Below, in pieces: positions 11,001-22,720 of a stretch of DNA of 64,000 nt. Positions within the stretch are counted from its first letter, which is position 1. Every line of letters begins with the position of its first letter. The notes below the pieces were generated by a model. That model searched no databases and had not been told where the DNA came from. It worked only from the letters and a program-made list of their open reading frames with translations. Both the position numbers and the translations under genes were made by a program. Source of the stretch: Costus lasius (lineage: Eukaryota; Streptophyta; Magnoliopsida; Zingiberales; Costaceae); assembly GCA_027563935.2 (NCBI GenBank), contig CM050454.1:44792596-44856595 (forward strand), read 5' to 3'.

Positions 11001-11904
11001 GATGAAAGATCTAGGAGAAGCAGCCTATGTATTAGGTGTGAAGATCTACCGGGATAGATCTAAGAGGCTTCTCGGGTTGTGCCAGAGTACTTACATCGAT
11101 AAGGTCCTGGAGAGATTCCATTTAGAGAATTCTAAACGTGGATATCTTCCAGTCAGACATGGTCTGAATCTTTCGAAGAGTCAGTGTCCACAAACACAGA
11201 CTGAGAAAGATGAAATGGACAATACACCTTATGCTTCGGCTATTGGGTCCATTATGTATGCGATGTTGTGTACTCGCCCAGACGTCGCTTACGGGTTAAG
11301 CGTGACCAGTCGATTCCAAAGTAATCCAGGGTTGGCGCACTGGATTGCGGTCAAGAACATCTTAAAATATCTGCGGAGGACCAAAGATATGTTCTTGATA
11401 TATGGTGGTCAGGAAGAACTCAGTATAGAGGGATATACTGATGCTTCGTTCCAGTCGGACCAGGATGATTTCCGATCGCAATCAGGCTATGTTTTCAGCT
11501 TGAATGGTGGAGCAGTGGTGTGGAAGAGTTTCAAACAGTCAACTGTTGCTGATTCCACAACAGAAGCCGAGTATGTTGCAGCCTCGGAAGCATCCAAGGA
11601 GGCAGTGTGGATTCGTAAGTTCGTGAGAGAACTTGGTGTCGTTCTTTCGAGTGCCGATCCTTTGGTTATCTTCTGTGATAACACTGGAGCAATTGCACAA
11701 GCAAAGGAACCACGGTCGCACCAGAAGTCCAAGCACATACAGAGACGGTTTCACTTGATCCGGGAGATCATTGATCGAGGCGAGATCAAAATATGCAAGG
11801 TTCATACAGATGACAATCTGGCAGACCCGCTTACCAAGCCTCTGGCGCAGCAGAAGCATGAAAAGCACTGTAATAATATGGGTTTGAGATTTCTCAACCA
11901 TTAG
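8020..11904 (+). CDS. Ty1/copia Gag-Pol polyprotein, intact
   Basis: The frame has 1294 codons, starts at the ATG in CACCATGAGC and ends just before the PPT. Domains in order: Gag (about 1-235); CCHC zinc knuckle (C240 to C253, CFHCGQLGHWKKDC); aspartic protease with WVLDTACG (D287; the usual DSG/DTG is here DTA); pre-integrase HHCC (H421, H426, C452, C455); integrase D482, D545, E581 (D,D35E spacing) with the GKQP...GYP region after it; reverse transcriptase with D883 in QMDVKTAFLNG and YVDD at 968-971; RNase H with D1141, E1182/E1184 and D1220. It processes itself, copies the element RNA in cytoplasmic particles and inserts the cDNA. One frame encodes all, as is usual for copia. It matches the full-length frame of element C almost throughout. 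Confidence 0.97.
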   Translation: MSFNVRSLLEREKFAGPNFSDWFGHLKIVLKAERKLYVLETAIPPQPAPNAARAVRDAYEKHVNDSIDVACLMLASMTPPLQRQHEDMSAIEIIANLKMLYAAQARTERYNLTKLFFQSKLAEGSPVGAHVLKMIGHKEALEKLGHTVNQELAVDIILQSLLPSFDAFIINFNMNKIDCTPAELLNMLLTTEETLKGKPSTSILMVPSRNKKKGKKGKAPVKNYSKALKQKVKRSKDNRCFHCGQLGHWKKDCKALQGDKRGSIASGSGIYVTEVMLSSSSISWVLDTACGVHICSNVQELKRRRQVGQHEVDLRVGNGARVAAVAVGDYFISLPSGIVLELNNCYFVPSITKNIISIPALVRKGFAFECKISKCVLSFDNIVYATGSINNGLYMLDMENSIQNIDNKKAKYADDSTLLWHSRLGHINEKRIKRLHEHGLLGSFSCEEIDTCKACLMGKMTKSPFSNKGQRTSGLLDLIHSDVCGPFSKHARGGYQYFITFTDDFSRYGYVYLMRHKSESFDKFKEFKNEVQNQLGRNIKALRSDRGGEYLSHAFTDYLKECGIISQLTPPGTPQWNGVSERRNRTLLDMVRSMMSQATLPYSFWGFALETAAKVLNRVPSKAVSKTPYELWYGKQPSLTFIRIWGCEAYVKKLASGKLESRSDKCIFVGYPKETKGYYFFDPKENKVFVARTAIFLEKEFLLQEASGREIKLDENPEEGQSSQAELDVPELVDQVTEQPEAQISREPRRSGRIRRQPERYDGVYIINNDEPLTYADAVSGPESARWLDAMRAEMDSMSDNQVWDLVDPPPGVIPIGCKWIFKKKIDMDGNVVTYKGRLVAKGFKQIYGIDYDETFSPVAMFKSIRILFAIAAYYDYEIWQMDVKTAFLNGNLDEDVYMTQPEGFTNPSDRHKICKLKKSIYGLKQASRSWNIRFDESISEFGFIKNEDDPCVYKRFSGSVITFLILYVDDILIIGNDIPELHAVKAWLGKCFQMKDLGEAAYVLGVKIYRDRSKRLLGLCQSTYIDKVLERFHLENSKRGYLPVRHGLNLSKSQCPQTQTEKDEMDNTPYASAIGSIMYAMLCTRPDVAYGLSVTSRFQSNPGLAHWIAVKNILKYLRRTKDMFLIYGGQEELSIEGYTDASFQSDQDDFRSQSGYVFSLNGGAVVWKSFKQSTVADSTTEAEYVAASEASKEAVWIRKFVRELGVVLSSADPLVIFCDNTGAIAQAKEPRSHQKSKHIQRRFHLIREIIDRGEIKICKVHTDDNLADPLTKPLAQQKHEKHCNNMGLRFLNH
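8825..8916 (+). other. Candidate intron at the Gag-protease boundary
   Basis: CAG|GTATAT lies just after the zinc knuckle (donor at 8825), followed by a run of CTTCTTCTTCT and an acceptor TGTGCAG|G at 8916. Removing these 92 bases shifts frame and meets TGA at 8949-8951, giving a Gag of about 279 residues without protease. Donor, acceptor and the shifted stop are kept in A, B, C and D; H keeps CAG|GTAATT and ATGCAG|GA. Ty1/copia elements are known to make Gag-only spliced RNA, so this is plausible but untested. Confidence 0.45.
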
Positions 11905-11913
11905 ATTAAGTGC

Positions 11914-11924
11914 AAGTGGGAGAT
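11914..11924 (+). other. Polypurine tract of element 1
   Basis: AAGTGGGAGAT directly precedes the 3' LTR and is the expected primer for plus-strand DNA synthesis. The same tract precedes the 3' LTR of A, B, C, D and H. Confidence 0.85.
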
Positions 11925-13615
11925 TGTTGGGGTATGCCCTTAAGGCTAATGTTTGAGGCCTTGGGATTATAAAGTGTATCATGTAATAAACTGGTAAGTT
12001 TATAAAAGGCATGGTTATTATTCAGGTTGTTACCTTGTCTGCTGTAATAAGTGTACTTCTGGATAATGTCTCAAAGCTGTTCAGCTAGGCTGACAGGCTC
12101 TAAGTCCTTAGTCGAGATATCTTGGTGAACATGAGACAGCCTTGATATGATTGAGACTAATATGAGTGCTGATCTTATAGGATGCTTCGAGCATGAAATA
12201 AGATGTAGACTCATGGGTACATTGGATGTACTGGACAGACCCTACTGGGATATTCCATTGCTTGTCACAATGTGAATGATCCTTGTAAGCAGCAAGTGGC
12301 ACATGTCCTCTGACTTGAGATCGCTTGTGTTTCTAAATGATGATTGTCATTGTCTTGAGGTAGTTCAATATCATTTGAAACATAATGATTATAGACTATC
12401 TTGGATGGTGGGCTTGAATCAGGTTAGGGCACTAGTGATAGACACAGGATTGCCGTCTCCTTGTTTAAGGAGTGTGATGTTCTAATGGGCCCCCTATATG
12501 AGATGATTGAGATAGTGTATGGCCATACCCAGATGACTATGGGCATCTGATCTAATCATGCTCATCGTATTGGAGTTACAAGCTTGACCCGCTTGTCCAA
12601 TAAGAACATCCAGTGGCAAAGGACATATGTATGCCTTGTGAATGGAGTCACACTTGTGCAATGGTTTGGGAGTAGTCTTGGAAGACTCTTTCCTTTATAT
12701 CGGGAGACAGTGATGTGTTGCTAGATACCCCTCACTGATCGTGATAACGTAAGTTATCGTTACCGACATTTAAGGGAAACCCTCAGGGTCGCACAATTTG
12801 ATGATATGGCTTACTTGAGTCAGATCGTGTGGACTGGATTCTTTGAGTTCAGATTAAAGGGATTTAATCTCTGATTGTAAGTGAGATCTAGTCTGATCAT
12901 GTTTGATTGATTAGGGCTTGAGATCGGTAAGCTTCGATCGAGAGAGGTGATGCTAGATCGGAGAGATCAGGGGCATCAGGAGATGAATGGTTAGATCATG
13001 AGCCTTGGGGTTCGATTTGGTCTAGACCAAATGGCTTGAGCTATTTTGGTTTGGTTTAATGAACCAAAGCCGATTGGATGATTTGGCTTGAACCGGTTCA
13101 CAAGGGTGAACGCTTGGTTCAAAGCCATATGCGTTTTGGGTTGGATTGAACGCATGGCTTGATTGACTTCCATTTATGGAAAGTCATCAAGGCCGGTTTT
13201 GCTTCAATGCTAAAACGCTTATGCGTTGAGGGTTTTCTTTTCAACGCCTAGCTCTTTCGTTGGTGTGGTTGACGAAGAGAGGCGGGATCATCCAAGAGAA
13301 GCTCTCGAAAAGGGACATCTCATCATCCCACACGACAAGGACCGAAAGGGGATCTCTTGCTAGCACAAGGAAGATCCTAAAGGGTAGCCATCCCTCATCT
13401 TGTGTGTGGACTTGTGGAGGAGACCTAACTTGTTCTCTTCATCCAAGCCGATTTCCAAGCCTATGGCATTGGTATGGATCTCCCCTTCTTCTTATCAATC
13501 CATGATAGTTGAATATATGGCATGCAACGGTTCTTCAAACCCTTGCTTCCGCTTGCATACATTTCATTTGCGCCATGCTTAGGGTTTTTGCCCCCTTCAT
13601 TTAGGGGCTCCTTCA
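11925..13615 (+). repeat. 3' LTR of element 1
   Basis: It is 1691 bp and identical to the 5' LTR except for A at 12890 (G at 5448). The right TSD GTGGT follows at 13616-13620, after which H sequence resumes. Confidence 0.97.
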
Positions 13616-13620
13616 GTGGT

Positions 13621-14088
13621 GACAATAATTTTCCCAGTCTTGTTAAAACTCTGGACGCGCCTTTCGCAAGGAAATTGTTGGCCCTGGGTATAACGGTCAG
13701 GTCGGACTTGATTAGGATTTTTCATATGTGGTGGTTCACATGATGAAATTTCAAGAGGCAGCCTCAAAAGGTTATGACTTTGTGCTGTATCCAGCCCTCG
13801 CTAGACACAAAGTGCCTGAACAGTCTTGAGAAGGGGAATTTCTGAGTAGCAATTGGCCGGCAAGCCTACCTCAGGAAGCATGTGTCACCTTGTGCAGTAC
13901 ATCCCACCCTCGTGGGACGCAAGGCCGTGTACGAAATGAGGATCCCATCTCACTAAGGAAGTCGGGTGACTTCTTGATCGATTTTTGAGGATTATCGATT
14001 CGAATAAAATAGTGAGAAATAGTCATTTATAAAAGGCCAGAATAAATGATTGAAATGTGATACTGATCTGCTCTTGTTTGTATTCTAG
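13621..14088 (+). other. 5' leader of H, second part
   Basis: The leader of H continues after element 1 and ends with TATTCTAG right before the gag ATG, a splice-acceptor-like context. It carries hairpins at 13777-13813 (ACTTTGTG/CACAAAGT) and 13902-13917 (TCCCAC-CCTC-GTGGGA), homologous in position to those of element 1. The stretch near 13917-13955 aligns with 7827-7865. Confidence 0.7.
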
Positions 14089-16110
14089 ATGGCTTCTACA
14101 AGCAATAACAATAGCGGACTGTCATTCCGTTCCTTCCTTAAGAGGGAGAAGTTAACTGGAGTTAACTTCATGGACTGGTACCGGCACTTGAGGATAATCC
14201 TCAAGTAGGAGAAGAAGCTGTATGTCTTAGAGCAAGCGCTTCCTCCTCAACCGTCATCCTCAGCCCGCACGGCTGAACGGAAGCTTTTCGCAAGCATCAG
14301 GATGACGCCTTGGATGTTGGTTGCCTTGTGTTAGCCACGATGTCGTCCGAGTTGTAGATATAGTATGAGGATCAGAATGCATTTCAGATCATCACGCATC
14401 TAAAACAACTGTTCGAGTCGCAGGCTAGAACATAAAGGTTTGAAACATACAAGGCTACTTTTTCAGTGCTAGATGCCAGAAGGTGCTCCAGTGGGACCAC
14501 ATGTACTCAAGTTGCTTGGGTACTTGTCGCATCTCACTAGACTAGGACACCCGATGGATCAGGATGTAGCTACGGACCTTATCCTGCAGTCGCTGCCTCC
14601 GAGTTATAGCTCTTTTATCATTAACTTCAATATGAACAAAATAGCTTGTACTCACGAGGAGCTGCTAAAACTGCTGGAAGCGACCGAGAAGGAAATGGTC
14701 AGGTCCAAACCCAAGTCCGTTCTTATAGTCTCCAAAGATAGTAAGAAGCGGAAAAGGGGTAAGGGCAAGTCCAAGGCCAAGGCACTGAAGAAAGGCAGGG
14801 TGAGGGAGAACAAGTGCTTCAACTATGGCCAGGAGGGCCATTGGCGCAAAGACTGCATGCATCCTCAGAAAGAGATGAAGAGAAGTAACCCTTCGTCTTC
14901 AGGCTCAGGTAATTTTATTACCAAATCCTATATTGTCTATTTCCATACATGGGTATTTTATACCGCATGGTGAAACTGATATTTGCAAAAATATGCAGGA
15001 GCTCCAGAGAAATAGGACATGGATGATAGTAAGAAAATCTTGTTGGAGCATTGATGCTGCCGAGCTATTTTTCATTTGTCATTGATAGGATTGTTTTATT
15101 TTTGCAAACATGTAATTGACATTGTATCTATTCCTTTGGAGTAGAGTTTTTGGAATAAAAGGAATTTGACATTCTTTTCATTTGCAAATCTCTTGTCATT
15201 ACATTGTGCAAAATAATAAGGTAATAAAACAACTTGAATTTAATAAGTGGTTCAAATTGGATGCCAATCTTCTGACTCAGAGATTTTATCATAAACAAGT
15301 GATGCATCCACTGACTTCATGCACATGAATTCTTGGATTCGAACTCCTTCTAGGAGATTGACTATCTTAACCTCTTTCGAGATGTGATAGATGGGCAAAG
15401 ACTTGTTTGCTGATAAAAATTTTTCACCAAGTGAGGTGAAGTGGAAAGGTCAAAAGATAGGAATTTGTGAAATTACCAAAATATTTATGAAACCAGCTTA
15501 TCAAAATTCATAAGTGATCTTCAGTCCAGGTTGGATGAAGAGTCCTTGAGCCACAGGTGACTATCATATTGAGTATGAGGTCTGCTCATAGCTCATAACT
15601 CCTGAAGAACACCTTGGAAGGTGGTTTTAGTGGGAGGAATTGAAAGTCAACCATATCTCTACTGAGGTTATGCTGATAGTTTCTTCGACACTGAACTATT
15701 TCATCTTAAATGTATCTCCAGGTAAGGAGATGACATGACTAATTATCAGGATCTATAGATGTGAGACTTTGGGGGTCATACATCTGAATCTAGTGACATA
15801 GATTCAAGATCTGATAAGTGTAGGTGGAGTATCCTAAGATGACTTAGGGATACTAATTTCCATAGACCCACAGGAGAACAAGCGATTGTTGCTCTTGATG
15901 CTAGTTTTCTTGGAAATGTATTTCCTTGAAAATGACAGGTGGAGGGAATTGTGACTTGGATTAAGTCCAAGGTCAGCCACCTAGCACAGATGGTCAAAGA
16001 TGAAATCTGAGCCTCGTATATAGGTTGTGGGGCAACCTAGGTTCAGAAAGTGTGGGAAAAGGCTGAATCGATTCATGTGTGTCAGTGTTATGGGTAGCTC
16101 CTAACTTGGA
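14089..16110 (+). pseudogene. Decayed gag-pol of element H, first part
   Basis: The start MASTSNNN...LSFRSFLKREKLTG is followed by FMDWYRHLRIILK and then a stop near 14205; several more stops and frameshifts follow. An open part (14473-14973) holds the Gag core and a zinc knuckle reading CFNYGQEGHWRKDC, in which the second Cys is Tyr, so zinc binding is lost. The protease motif survives as TWVFYTAW. Further on, only traces are seen: integrase near 15555-15610, an NKR...VFLEMYFL-like stretch near 15870-15930 (FVARxxVFLEKEFL in the family), and an RR-rich linker near 16040-16080. The gypsy LTR cuts the gene here. Confidence 0.85.
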
Positions 16111-16252
16111 CAAAGTGTTATATCCCAAGTTTTTGAAAAATAACTGTAGAAAATTAGAATTTGTGTTTTGAATTTTTTAGTGATTTTTCTAGAATTTTGC
16201 TGAATTTTTTTAAAGGTTAAAAAGTTGATTTTGTTTAAAAACTTTGAATTGC

Positions 16253-16318
16253 ACTCGCGGAGGCTCGAACCTGCGTTGCGCAAGGTTAAACAGCTCAGCC
16301 CAACCGTTGAGCTAGTTT
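16253..16318 (-). other. tRNA-like segment in the gypsy LTR
   Basis: On the minus strand, TAGCTCAACGG (16304-16314) matches the pol III A box and GGTTCGAGCCT (16261-16271) nearly matches the B box, with 32 bases between. The D-arm can fold (GCTC/GGGC) but the anticodon arm cannot be made out, so this is a tRNA relic or mimic and not a tRNA gene. Confidence 0.5.
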
Positions 16319-17117
16319 GCGATTTTAGTATTAAACCGCACGGATTTTATTTGTTTCGGTTTTGGTTTGTTTTGGGCGACCAGTTGAATCTTCGTCTTCT
16401 CTGCCTTTCGCGGTGACCGAGTCGCCGCCGCACCTTGCTATTTTTGGGACGCGTCTCGTGTCTATTTGAGAGGGCTTCGACTCGTTTGGAGGTGAATAGA
16501 ACCCTAGCTGATCTCCAAGCCGCGTCGTGTCATCTGGAGGAAGAAATTTTGCTCGAACCAGTTGCCGGAGTTCGAGCAGCGGCGCTTCAAGTTCCGACCT
16601 TCTAGTGCCTCCATCGATACGGGTTGGCTACGATATGGTTTCGTAGCAAGGTAAGCATGCTTTCCGGATGTTTTCGTGAAGTTCTGTGTTGTTTTCGTGT
16701 TGTTCTGTGTGTCGATGGCGGCGGCGCCACCGTCGATAGTTTTGGCGTCTGTGAAAGCTTCGGTCGTGCGTCGATAGCTCACCAAAGCCACCGCAGAAGC
16801 TTCGCTTCGTCACCAGATGTCTTCTGGTAAGGTTTGGTTGTGAATCGACGCTCGACGCGCTCTCAGGAGCTCGCCGGCGCAAGCGACGGACGCAAGTCTG
16901 GCCACCTTGCACGACGGCGATGGGGCGGCGCGGGCGAGTGGCCGGTTCGGTCGGATTTAGGGTTTGGATTTGGGTTTATTTGACATAAACTAGGCCGGCT
17001 GAGTTTTGAAGTTGATTTGGTCTGGCTCAACAGATTGAGCGGTTCAATTTCAATTTCGGCCTAGTTATTGAATTCGGACCGGTTCGACCTCAATTCGGTC
17101 GAATCGGGGCCTGTTCA

Positions 17118-18815
17118 TGAAAAGACCCCTTCAAGGGGGAGGCCGAAACCCTAAGTGTGGCGCATATAACATTTTCGCATGGGATGCTAGGGTTTCAACA
17201 AAATCGCATCTAATATATTCTTATGATCAACTTCAAATGATTGAATGGATCAAGAGGAAGTTCATACCAACGCCATTAGATTGGATGGTGCCTTGGAAGT
17301 AAGATTGCGAAAGGGCTTTCCTCCAAAGGTGGCGCACACAAGAAGATGATGGCTACTCCTTGTGTTCCTTGTGCTAGCAAGGCTTCAAGGCTCTTGTCGT
17401 ATGAAGGAGATGGAAATACACTTTTCGGCTAGGGCGATGAAGCTCTCCTTCTTGTCGTCGAGACCAACCTCTACACGAATGGATAGACGACCAAGCAAGA
17501 AGACAACATGCGTTGAGGCGTTTTCTTAGATGAGGCGTTACATGATTTCCCAATATGGAAAGTCATGAAGCTATCGCCCACTCAAAGCAAACCGCCCTAA
17601 AACGCTTCCACCTTGAACCAACCGTTCGCACATATGTGAACCGGTTCAATGGAATTCGGTCTAATGCTTTTGGTTCAAAGACTAAACCAAAACAACCCAA
17701 GCCATGGTCTAGATCTCTCTCTGAACCAAATGGTTCAAGATCTAACCGTTGATCTCTTGATGCTTCTGATCTCACTGATCTAGCATCACTTCTCTCGATC
17801 GAAGCTTACCGATCTCAATCCCTAATCAATCAAATATGATCAGATCAGATCTCACTTACAATCAGAGTTTAAACTCCTTTAAAACTGAACCAAAACAATT
17901 CAGTCCACACGATCTGACTTACGTAAGCCATATCACCAAATTGTGCGACCCTAAGGGTTTCCTTTAAATGTCGGTAACGATAACTTACGTTATCACGATC
18001 AGTGAGGGGTATCTAGCAACACATCACTGTCTCCCGATATAAAGGAAAAAGTCTTCCAAGACTACACCCAAACCACAGCACAAGTGTGAATCCACTTCAC
18101 TAGGCATACATGTTTCCTTTGCCACTGGATGTTCTTATTGGACAAGTGTGTCAAGCTTGTTATTCCAATATGATGAGCATGACTAGATCAGATGAACATA
18201 GTCATCAGGGTATGGCCATACACTATCTCAATCATCTCATGCAAGGGGGGCCCCTTCAGAACATCACTCTCCAAACAAGGAGACGGCAATCCTATATCTA
18301 TCACTAGTGCCCTAACCTGACTCATGATCATTATCCAAGATAGTCTATAATCCTTATCTTTCAAATGATATTGAACTACCTCAAAACAATGACAATCATC
18401 ATTTAGAAACACAAGTGATCTCAAGTCAGAGGACATGTGCCACTTGATGCAAACAAGGATTATTCACATTGTGACAAGCAATTGAATATCCTAGTAGGGT
18501 CTGTCCAGTACATCCAATGCACCCATGAGTCTACATCTTATTCCATGCTCAAAGCATCCTATAAGATTAGAACACATATTAGTCTCAATCATATCAAGGC
18601 TGTCTCATGTTCACCAAGATATCTCGACTAAGGACATTACAGCATGTCAGCCTAGCTGAACAGCATTGAGACATTATTCAGAAGCACACTTATTGCAGCA
18701 GACAATGTAACATACTGAATAACAACCATTGCCTTTATAAACATAAGAGTTTATATACATGATGCTGATAGAATCCCAAGGCCTCAAACATTAGCCTTAA
18801 TGGCATACCCCAACA
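17118..18815 (-). repeat. 3' LTR of element A
   Basis: It starts (plus-strand view) TGAAAAGACCCC and ends CCCCAACA, followed by the PPT complement ATCTCCCACTTG. The 3' LTR alone carries AATGGCAT where the other copies have AAGGGCAT near 18800. The LTR hairpin GATAAC/GTTATC is intact. Confidence 0.96.
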
Positions 18816-18835
18816 ATCTCCCACTTGCACTTAAT

Positions 18836-21800
18836 CTAATGGTTGAGAAATCTCAAACCCATATTATTACAGTGCTTCTCATGCTTCTGCTGCGCCAGAG
18901 GCTTGGTAAGCGGGTCAGCCAGATTGTCATCTGTATGAACCTTGCAGATTTTGATCTCGCCACGATCAATGATCTCCCGGATCAAGTGAAACCGTCTCTG
19001 TATGTGCTTGGACTTCTGGTGCGACCGTGGTTCCTTTGCTTGTGCGATTGCTCCAGTGTTATCACAGAAGATAACCAAAGGATCTGCACTCGAAGGAACG
19101 ACACCAAGTTCCTGAATGAACTTACGAATCCACACTGCCTCCTTGGATGCTTCCGAGGCTGCAACATACTCGGCTTCTGTTGTGGAATCAGCAACAGTAG
19201 ACTGTTTGAAACTTTTCCACACCACTGCTCCACCATTCAAGCTAAAAACATAGCTTGATTGCGATCGGAAATCATCCTGGTCTGACTGGAACGAAGCATC
19301 AGTATATCCTTCAATACTGAGTTCTTCCTGACCACTATAAATCAAGAACATATCTTTGGTCCTCCGTAGATATTTTAAAATGTTCTTGACCGCAATCCAG
19401 TGTGCCTGACCTGGATTACTTTGGAATCGACTGGTCACGCTTAACCCGTAAGCGACGTCTGGGCGAGTACACAACATCGCATACATTATGGACCCAATAG
19501 CCGAAGCATAAGGCGTATTGTCCATTTCATCTTTCTCAGTCTGTGTTTGTGGACACTGACTCTTTGAAAGATTCAGACCATGTCTGACTGGAAGATGTCC
19601 CCTTTTAGAATTCTCTAAATGGAATCTCTCCAGGACTTTATCGATGTAATGACTCTGGCACAGCCCGAGAAGCCTCTTAGATCTATCCCTGTAGATCTTC
19701 ACACCTAATACATAGGCTGCTTCTCCTAGATCTTTCATCTGGAAACATTTTCTTAACCATGCTTTAACAGCATGCAGTTCAGGAATATCGTTTCCAATGA
19801 TTAAGATATCATCGACGTAGAGGACTAGGAAAGTAATCACGCTCCCACTAAACCTCTTATATACACACGGGTCATCTTCGTTCTTGATGAAACCAAACTC
19901 AGAGATTGATTCATCAAAACGAATATTCCAGCTTCTAGATGCTTGCTTAAGTCCATAAATGGACTTCTTTAACTTGCATATTTTATGACGATCTGATGGA
20001 TTAGTGAAACCTTCAGGTTGTGTCATATACACATCCTCATCCAATTTTCCATTAAGGAAAGCGGTCTTCACATCCATCTGCCAGATCTCATAATCGTAAT
20101 ATGCTGCTATCGCGAAAAGAATCCGAATAGACTTAAACATGGCTACAGGAGAGAAAGTTTCATCATAATCTATCCCGTAGATTTGTTTGAAACCTTTCGC
20201 AACTAGCCTGCCTTTATAGGTAACCACGTTATCATCCATGTCAATCTTCTTCTTGAAGATCCATTTACAGCCTATAGGAATTACTCCCAGAGGCAGATCA
20301 ACCAAATCCCAGACTTGGTTATCTGACATGGAGTCCATTTCGGCTCGCATAGCTTCAAGCCATCTAGCTGACTCCGGTCCACTGACCGCATCCGCATAAG
20401 TGAGGGGTTCATCATTTTCAATGATGTAGACTCCGTCATAGCGCTCAGGCTGTCGACGGATCCTTCCCGATCTTCGCGGTTCCCGTGATATCTGAGCCTC
20501 AGGTTGTTCAATAACCTGTTCTACCGGCTCAGGCTCATCCAACTGTGCTTGACTACTTTGTCCTTCCTCTGGATTCTCATCCAGCTTTATTTCTCTCCCA
20601 CTGGCTTCTTGCAGAAGTAACTCCTTCTCAAGAAAAACTGCCGTCCGAGCAACAAATACTTTGTTCTCTTTGGGATCGTAGAAATAATAACCCTTAGTTT
20701 CCTTAGGGTAACCGACAAAGATACATTTCTCATATCTGCTCTCTAGTTTCCCAGAGGCGAGCTTTTTGACATAAGCCTCGCAACCCCAGATCTTTATAAA
20801 TGTCAAGCTCGGCTGTTTCCCATACCATAATTCATATGGAGTCTTTGAAACTGCCTTGGATGGCACCCGGTTTAGTACCTTTGCAGCTGTTTCCAGTGCA
20901 AAACCCCAAAAGGAGTAAGGTAGAGTAGCCTGACTCATCATAGAACGAACCATATCCAGTAAGGTTTTGTTCCTCCTCTCGGACACACCATTCCATTGCG
21001 GTGTTCCTGGCGGAGTGAGCTGTGAGATAATCCCACACTCTTTTAGATAGTCAGTAAACGCATGACTCAAGTATTCTCCACCTCGATCAGAACGAAGTGC
21101 CTTGATATTTCGGCCTAGCTGATTTTGTACTTCATTTTTGAACTCTTTGAACTTGTCAAAAGATTCACTCTTATGTCTCATAAGATAGACATAACCATAC
21201 CTACTGAAATCATCAGTAAAGGTAATGAAGTACGAATAGCCACCTCTGGCATGTTTACTAAACGGCCCACACACATCAGTGTGTATAAGGTCAAGTAAAC
21301 CTGAAGCCCTTTGACTTTTATGAGGAAAAGGAGCCTTCGTCATTTTACCCATTAAACAAGCTTTGCATGTATCAATCTCCTCATAGGAGAATGATCCCAG
21401 CAGTCCATGATCATGCAACCGCTTAATGCGCTTCTTGTTAATATGGCCTAAACGACTATGCCATAGCAAGGTGCTGTCATCAGCATACTTGGCTTTCTTA
21501 TTATCAATGTTTTGTATAGAACATTCCATGTCCAACATGAATAACCCATTGTTAATTGAACCAGTAGCATAAACAATATTATCAAGAGTAAGATAACACT
21601 TTGAAATCTTGCATTCAAAGGAAAACCCTTTCCTGACAAGAGCAGGAATAGAGATAATATTTTTGGTAATACTGGGTACAAAGTAACAATTGTTTAATTC
21701 TAATACAATGCCAGATGGTAATGAGATGTAATAATCCCCTACAGCAATAGCAGCAACCCGTGCCCCGTTTCCAACTCGTAGGTCCACCTCATGCTGTCCC

Positions 21801-22720
21801 ACCTATCTTCTTCTCTTGAGTTCCTGTACATTTGAACAAATGTGAACTCCACATGCAGTGTCCAACACCCATGAAATAGAAGAAGAAGATATCATGACCT
21901 CAGTCACAAATATACCTGAGCCAGAAGCGATGCTTCCCTTCTTGTCTCCTTGGAGCGCTTTACAGTCCTTTTTCCAGTGACCCAGCTGGCCACAATGGAA
22001 ACACCTGTTGTCCTTCGACCGCTTCACCTTCTGTTTCAGAGCCTTGCTGTAGTTCTTGACAGGGGCCTTGCCCTTCTTCCCCTTCTTCTTGTTCCTGGAG
22101 GGGAACATCAAGACAGAGGTTGAAGGCTTTCCCTTCAGAGTTTCCTCCGTAGTCAAGAGCATATTCAGCAACTCTGCCGGAGTACAATCGATTTTGTTCA
22201 TATTAAAGTTAATAATGAACGCATCGAAAGAAGGCGGGAGAGACTGCAGAATAATGTCTACAGCAAGCTCCTGATTGATGGTATGCCCCAGTTTCTCCAG
22301 AGCCTCCTTGTGCCCAATCATCTTGAGCACGTGAGCCCCCACTAGGCTCCCTTCAGCCAGTTTGCTCTGAAAGAAAAGCTTGGTCAAATTATAGCGTTCA
22401 GTCCTCGCCTGTGCAGCATACAACATCTTGAGGTTTGCTATAATTTCTATAGCAGACATATCCTCATGCTGACGCTGCTACGGTGGCGTCATAGACGCTA
22501 GCATCAGGCAAGCGACATCAATGCTATCATTGACATGCTTTTCATAGGCTTCACGAACCGCCCTTGCGGCGTTCGCAGCGGGTTGAGGCGGCACAGCCGT
22601 CTCGAGGACATACAGTTTCCTCTCAGCCTTAAGAATGATCTTAAGGTGTCCGAACCAGTCTGAGAAGTTTGGCCCAGCAAACTTCTCCCTTTCCAGTAGG
22701 GATCGCACATTGAAGCTCAT
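18836..22720 (-). pseudogene. Gag-Pol of element A, two premature TAG codons
   Basis: Reading starts at the complement of 22720 (MSFNVRSLLEREKFAG). A TAG at 22478-22480 interrupts Gag where the other copies have CTG (Leu), and a second TAG at 21803-21805 replaces CAG (Gln) just after the protease active site. The remaining 988 codons (18836-21802) are open and contain intact integrase, RT (YVDD) and RNase H motifs. No frameshift is present. Without readthrough of both stops the copy cannot make Pol. The candidate Gag-protease intron sites are still present, but the first stop lies in Gag. Confidence 0.95.

Larger units (their letters stand above)
4483..13615 (+). mobile_element. Element 1: complete, apparently autonomous Ty1/copia retrotransposon
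   Basis: The element is 9133 bp with two 1691-bp LTRs starting TGTTGGGG and ending CTTCA. It is flanked by GTGGT at 4478-4482 and 13616-13620, a perfect 5-bp TSD. The LTRs differ at one site only (G at 5448, A at 12890), so insertion is very recent. It has a canonical PBS, a long leader, one uninterrupted 1294-codon gag-pol and a PPT. All catalytic residues seen in the family are present. It interrupts the leader of element H. Taken with its open frame, it is the best candidate in the window for a still-competent source copy, but expression cannot be judged from sequence. Confidence 0.97.

Noticed and set aside
16225..16416. Short frames in the gypsy solo LTR as genes
   Set aside because: They lie within an LTR bounded by TSDs and overlap a tRNA-like segment; no domain is seen.
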